NCBI RefSeq assembly: GCF_000003605.2
Contig: NW_003107588.1
Location: 35,499-68,971 of the forward strand
Length of the DNA: 33,473 bases
Direction: 5' to 3'
From: Saccoglossus kowalevskii
Taxonomy: Eukaryota; Hemichordata; Enteropneusta; Harrimaniidae
Made by a program: the position numbers and the translations under genes. The first letter of the stretch is position 1. The number at the start of each line of letters is the position of its first letter. Positions 32,136-33,473 of this stretch are shown here, in pieces. The notes under the pieces are model-generated. The model worked only from the letters and a program-made list of their open reading frames with translations, was not told where the DNA came from and searched no databases.

Positions 32136-32212
32136 CCGGGCACACGCCCAGGGGCCTGAACATACAAAATCAGGAAAAATTGGGGGTGAGCGCTTACCCG
32201 AGGACCACCCCA
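32136..32212. mobile_element. GC-rich CCGGGCA repeat, copy 3, with inverted ends
   Basis: CCCCGGGCACACGCCCAGGGG on the left and GGGGGTGAGCGCTTACCCGA on the right are inverted relative to each other. Read inward, both give CGGGYAMRCGCYCA. A ~80-bp MITE-like hairpin element, related to copies at 24150 and 25361. Confidence 0.55.
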
Positions 32213-33168
32213 AAAAAGATTTTAAAAAAGTTGTTTTTGTGATTGTATGATAAGGTCAAATAAAGGAATGCTTTCGTACATTTTGTTCAAGTACTTATTT
32301 CTTGATTTATGCGAAGTTTCAATAAACGTGAGAACTCGGTCAAGAACTGTGGGAACACTAAGACACAGGGTCAAATTTCAAAAATAAAACTTGTTTTATG
32401 TCAGCGAATGAAGTTGTATTACTCACTGAAACTGGCTACAAAGTATGGTAAGTATTGTAATCAATGCATGGTTACTTTTTTAGTAACCGTGATCAGTGCA
32501 AGTCGAAATGGCCGAGAAAAACTACCGCTTGTAATCCAAGACGGCGATGACCTCATTAGCATTATTTTGTTCATGCACGTATTGATACATCGCATCGTAA
32601 TTACTGAAGAATAGCAGACAGGGTTATGAAACAAATAAACCTTTTATTACTGATGTGAAATGTTTACAAACTATTGTGAATACATAAACATATCCAAACA
32701 GCGATACATAAAAAACAGACTGAAAATAAACTCTGGTCGACCTCATTAACATGATTTATTCACGCACCCACACACATGACAAAATTATGATGCAACAAGT
32801 TCCCATCGTCGGCATGCCTCATTATGGTTATCGTGATGGACTTGAGGTCGGCAAAATGTTTTTTCTTCAACGTCAGAAAAATAATCCACATGACCGTATG
32901 CTGTGATGAAGGATGGAAAGAAAGTAGCAAGTTTACGACGTGATGTCTCAAAAGTGCCAGCATCGCCAGGTGATGGACGCGGGGCTTTTTGGCAACGACT
33001 GCAAACGTATCTGTGTCCAGCCATTGGTTGGCCACGTAGAGGTCAAAATACGTGTTCTATTTTTACGCGTTAAGTTTGGCTCTTCCGTTTCACCCCTCCG
33101 GAATGTTCTACTTTCGCAGCCTAATCGCAGGTTTTTCAAAAAACGTCGAAAAAACACAAGAATTAGTA
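32213..33168. other. No recognised gene; short internal direct repeat
   Basis: GACCTCATTAGCAT...TTCATGCAC (32548-32576) recurs as GACCTCATTAACAT...TTCACGCAC (32739-32766). Overlapping minus-strand frames at 32760-33310 have fairly balanced composition, but none matches a family I know and no upstream PLOD exon is recognisable. Missing PLOD exons are expected beyond 33473. Confidence 0.4.
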
Positions 33169-33348
33169 CCGTAAAACCTGTATTAGAAGCCGCATCCCTA
33201 ATAGAAGTCGCATCCATTCTATTTGAATAATTGAGAACCAAAAATTCATCATTTCTCATATGTGTAGATGCTCCAATAGAAGCCGCATCCCCTCTGTTGC
33301 ATTGTACCATTTTAATAGAAGCCGCGGCTTCTAATACAGATTTTACAG
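33169..33348. mobile_element. 180-bp TA-flanked MITE
   Basis: Inverted termini CCGTAAAACCTGTATTAGAA (left) and, read inward, CTGTAAAATCTGTATTAGAA (right), each followed by GCCGC and each flanked by TA (33167-33168, 33349-33350). AATAGAAGCCGCATCCC is repeated inside, and TAGAAGCCGCGGCTTCTA near the right end is a perfect palindrome. TA targets suggest a Tc1/mariner-superfamily parent. The end of a minus-strand open frame falls inside it by chance. Confidence 0.8.
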
Positions 33349-33473
33349 TAGAAATGTTCCTGTTTTGGGCGGATTATTGATAGAGAATAATTTCTTTATT
33401 ACAAAAATGCTGAAAAACCATGAGTTTTTGCCTTAGTGATTTTTTTATCTGCCAAAAACTGTGAACTCGGCAA

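Noticed and set aside
32760-33310. Overlapping minus-strand frames as a gene or missing upstream PLOD exon
   Set aside because: Three frames are open over the same stretch, none resembles PLOD, and one runs into the 180-bp MITE. A decayed transposase cannot be excluded.

Overview
This window looks like nuclear DNA of an invertebrate animal. It is AT-rich, its genes are split by GT-AG introns, it holds decayed non-LTR retrotransposons, TA-flanked MITE-like elements and many mini- and microsatellites, and it has one 50-N assembly gap. Two recognisable genes (procollagen lysyl hydroxylase and a Ly6/uPAR protein) are animal families. The species cannot be fixed from the sequence; a marine invertebrate such as a mollusc or hemichordate would fit, but this is a guess.

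Layout. Positions 1-3150 hold no recognised gene: a small foldback element (606-708), a degenerate ~125-bp tandem repeat (860-1320), a GC-richer SINE-like block (1650-2010) and a short direct repeat (2400-2535). Positions 3150-6490 are a minus-strand L2/CR1-like LINE split by a later plus-strand LINE of another clade (3722-6034). A third LINE tail lies at 6510-6710. The first two coding exons of a minus-strand ankyrin-like gene follow (7402-7391 and 6963-6871). Positions 7800-12300 are mostly tandem and dispersed repeats, including an 89-bp array.

A Ly6/uPAR (three-finger) gene lies on the plus strand, with coding exons 15123-15263 and 16768-17012; a pogo/Tigger-like MITE occupies much of its intron. 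Downstream is a 3.1-kb, 32-bp tandem array (17801-20872) with almost no G on the plus strand, visible higher-order duplications and the N gap.

Convergent with the Ly6 gene, six phase-0 minus-strand exons (30562 down to 25588) encode the last 239 residues of a PLOD (procollagen-lysine 2-oxoglutarate 5-dioxygenase), including its Fe(II)/2-oxoglutarate catalytic domain. Its introns carry three minisatellites, a TA-flanked MITE and a decayed copy of part of a catalytic exon. The most striking feature is the 37-bp minisatellite (30563-31935): each unit is a copy of the 3' splice site of the adjacent PLOD exon, so about 37 acceptor-like sequences are stacked in front of the real one. The last 1.5 kb holds small GC-rich MITE-like repeats and a 180-bp TA-flanked MITE.

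The three genes have no evident functional link. The window is chiefly informative for repeat biology: repeats within repeats, repeats born from a splice site, and introns filled by mobile elements.
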